DNA of 64,000 nt, taken from NCBI GenBank assembly GCA_028689775.1, contig JAQVCM010000003.1, positions 146,738 to 210,737 on the forward strand, in the 5' to 3' direction. Below are positions 62,432-64,000 of this stretch, one piece after another (position 1 is the first letter of the stretch; every line of letters begins with the position of its first letter). The notes under the pieces were generated by a model. The model did not search any database. It was not told the DNA's origin and saw only the letters and a program-made list of their open reading frames with translations. The DNA is from Crocinitomicaceae bacterium. Its GTDB lineage: Bacteria; Bacteroidota; Bacteroidia; Flavobacteriales_D; Crocinitomicaceae. The translations under genes and the position numbers were made by a program.

Positions 62432-63475
62432 GTGGAAAGAAATACAATTATTTTAGCATTAAATCAACTCGGAAAAGTTCTGGTTTCCTTAGGGGAAAAT
62501 CAAGCTTGGAGAGACAATTCTCTCGGAGTTACTCAAGAGGAATACGAACGTTTTGAATACATCATTGCGCGTCAGTTTGCGCTGAACGGATGGTTTACGC
62601 AAGATTCTGTTCGAAATGCCTTAAAAGCGATTGGAAATGATTTGACAACTGAAAAGCTGACTGCGTGGACTGATCAATATCAGTTTGTGAAAGAACCGAA
62701 AAGAGTAGGAGTCATCATGGCTGGTAACATTCCGCTGGTTGGATTCCACGACTTTCTGTGTGTACTTTTATCAGGACATAAAATTACCGCTAAAATGAGT
62801 TCGGACGATAAAACCTTGTTGCCTGAAATCGTTTCGCTTTTGATTCAATATGCTCCAGAATTGGAAGAAAGAATTATGCTTTCGGATGGCAGAATAGGAG
62901 AGATTGATGCAGTCATTGCAACAGGAAGTAACAATTCAATGGGCTATTTTGATAGTTATTTTGGTAAATATCCTCACATTTTCAGAAAAAACAGAACTTC
63001 AATCGCTGTGTTAAATGGAAAGGAAACCCAGGAAGAATTGGCACAATTAGGTGCTGATATTTTTACTTATTTTGGTTTGGGATGTCGCAATGTTTCTCAA
63101 GTCTTGATACCGCAAGAATTTGAATTAAACGATTTCTTTGCGGCGATGGTTCCGAACGCGGAGATTGTCAATCACCACAAATACGCCAATAATTACGATT
63201 ACAACAAAGCAATTCACTTGATGAATCAGGAAAATATCTTGGACAATGGATTCATGCTTTTAAAAGAATCGGATCAATTATTCTCACCATTGGCAATGGT
63301 TTTCTATCACCGTTATAATAGCGTTGAAGAAGTTGAAACTTATTTAAAAAACAACGAAGAACATATTCAAGCAATCGTAGGCAAAGATTATATTCCATTC
63401 GGAGCTGCTCAATGCCCAAAACTAGACGATTATGCGGATAATGTGAATACAATGAGTTGGTTGGAAAGAGTTTAA
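62432..63475 (+). CDS. LuxC-like acyl-CoA reductase, GTG start
   Basis: A 347-residue member of the aldehyde-dehydrogenase superfamily, acyl-CoA reductase (LuxC) branch, which reduces fatty acyl-CoA to aldehyde with NADPH. The cofactor region has RVGVIMAGNIPLVGFHDFLCVLLSG near 91-115. The catalytic Cys is in GLGCRNVSQVLIP near 218. The N- and C-termini match the short Bacteroidota form. The GTG start is four bases from the promoter box; the next in-frame ATG lies far inside the conserved fold. Luciferase partners (luxAB) are absent, so light production is not implied; wax or aldehyde metabolism is more likely. Confidence 0.85.
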   Translation: MERNTIILALNQLGKVLVSLGENQAWRDNSLGVTQEEYERFEYIIARQFALNGWFTQDSVRNALKAIGNDLTTEKLTAWTDQYQFVKEPKRVGVIMAGNIPLVGFHDFLCVLLSGHKITAKMSSDDKTLLPEIVSLLIQYAPELEERIMLSDGRIGEIDAVIATGSNNSMGYFDSYFGKYPHIFRKNRTSIAVLNGKETQEELAQLGADIFTYFGLGCRNVSQVLIPQEFELNDFFAAMVPNAEIVNHHKYANNYDYNKAIHLMNQENILDNGFMLLKESDQLFSPLAMVFYHRYNSVEEVETYLKNNEEHIQAIVGKDYIPFGAAQCPKLDDYADNVNTMSWLERV

Positions 63476-64000
63476 CTTTTTTTGCTGAGTTTTTTTAACT
63501 GCAAAGGTCCGCTGAGTTTTTCGCAAAGGTCGCGAAGTTGTAGAAGAGAATTGAAGACATTCATTACTCTTAATTACTCTTGATTTACTCTTTTTTTTCT
63601 CTGTGTACGCTGCAAGCTTTGCTGTCTCTGCGTTAAAATAGCACGCACTAAACCTATGTTTATCAGGTTTTTTAACCGCAAAGGTCGCGAAGTTGATTAA
63701 AAGAGAATTGAACAATATTCATTACTCTTGATTTACTCTGTTTTTTTCTCTGCGTACGCTGGCGTAAAGCTTTGCTATCTCTGCGTTAAAATAGCACGCA
63801 CTAAACCTATGTTTATCAGGTTTTTTAACCGCAAAGGTCGCTGAGTTTTTCGCAAAGGTCGCGAAGTTAATTGAAAGAGAATTGAACAATATTCATTACT
63901 CTTGATTTACTCTGTTTTTTTCTCTGCGTACGCTGGCGTAAAGCTTTGCTATCTCTGCGTTAAAATAGCACGCACTAAACCTATGTTTATCAGGTTTTTT
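63476..64000. repeat. Tandem repeat array, about 150-180 bp units, running off the window
   Basis: No gene is present. Unit 1 is about 63490-63667, unit 2 63668-63820 (153 bp), unit 3 63821-63994 (174 bp), and a further unit begins at 63995 and is cut by the window end. Units 2 and 3 are nearly identical apart from an extra 21 bases in unit 3 that repeat GCAAAGGTCG. Each unit has CCGCAAAGGTCGC near its start, the phrase ATTACTCTTGATTTACTC, a T run, CTCTGCGTAC, TAGCACGCAC, and CTATGTTTATCAGG at its end. No spacer-repeat pattern or coding content is visible. Confidence 0.9.

Noticed and set aside
62432..63475. Bioluminescence operon, because the product is LuxC-like
   Set aside because: No luxA, luxB, luxD or luxE gene is present, and LuxC-like reductases are widespread in non-luminous Bacteroidota.
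63476..64000. CRISPR array
   Set aside because: The units are 150-180 bp and nearly identical throughout, with no short repeats separated by unique spacers and no cas genes.

Overview
The window is 64 kb of AT-rich chromosomal DNA from a member of the Bacteroidota, most likely order Flavobacteriales. A Fluviicola-like member of the Crocinitomicaceae is my guess from gene content, not something a search has shown. The signs are -7 promoter boxes of the TAnnTTTG type, few Shine-Dalgarno sequences, two proteins with C-terminal type IX secretion (T9SS) sorting domains, the gliding genes gldE and gldD beside mutY and ssb, and many DUF families typical of the phylum. Most of it is ordinary core genome. 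No phage, insertion sequence, CRISPR array or obvious defence island is visible.

Layout. 0-2.2 kb: a 5'-truncated surface protein (S74 chaperone plus T9SS signal) and a hotdog thioesterase. 2.4-2.6 kb: a well-formed cobalamin riboswitch on the minus strand with no recognisable B12 gene behind it. 2.7-6.8 kb: SulP transporter, HD nucleotidase, ABC exporter. 6.9-9.7 kb: a leucine-type dehydrogenase, nusB, a DUF1573 lipoprotein and yajC. 9.7-14.3 kb: DUF4294 protein, a lipoprotein, and a probable metal-uptake operon (Cys/His-rich small protein, TonB receptor, lipoprotein). 14.4-20.4 kb: MscS channel, two secreted unknowns, an acyltransferase and dnaA. 20.7-25.9 kb: thioesterase/HutG-like pair and a patatin/M20 peptidase pair. 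26-32 kb: glycine-rich T9SS protein, tex, and a TPR-membrane-AraC regulator flanked by diverged direct repeats. 33-39.8 kb: tRNA-Leu(GAG), rocD, ettA, and a DUF2520/KdsC/sugar-kinase cluster, then a secreted EEP hydrolase. 40-46.8 kb: phosphohexomutase, aroC, a GT-C-like membrane protein, DUF4293 and an ABC-F ATPase. 46.8-50.1 kb: an unknown protein with a zinc-cluster-like N-terminus, an NhaP2-type antiporter, and a tandem repeat array. 50.4-55.4 kb: LpxD-like acyltransferase, PP2C phosphatase, a GreA-like protein, RNase G, a 30-residue ribosomal-type peptide and HU. 55.5-58.9 kb: mutY-ssb-gldE-gldD. 59-63.5 kb: DUF4421 protein, an S9 peptidase and a LuxC-like acyl-CoA reductase. The window ends inside a second, different tandem repeat array.

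Working together: the leucine dehydrogenase, ornithine aminotransferase, formimidoylglutamase-like enzyme and several secreted peptidases fit a peptide- and amino-acid-consuming heterotroph. GldE, GldD and the sorting domains fit a T9SS-bearing envelope. LpxD-like and KdsC-like enzymes fit lipopolysaccharide synthesis. The observations most worth a second look are the orphan riboswitch, the four repeat families, the zinc-cluster-like unknown at 46.8-48.1 kb and several promoters placed so close to start codons that the mRNAs should be leaderless.
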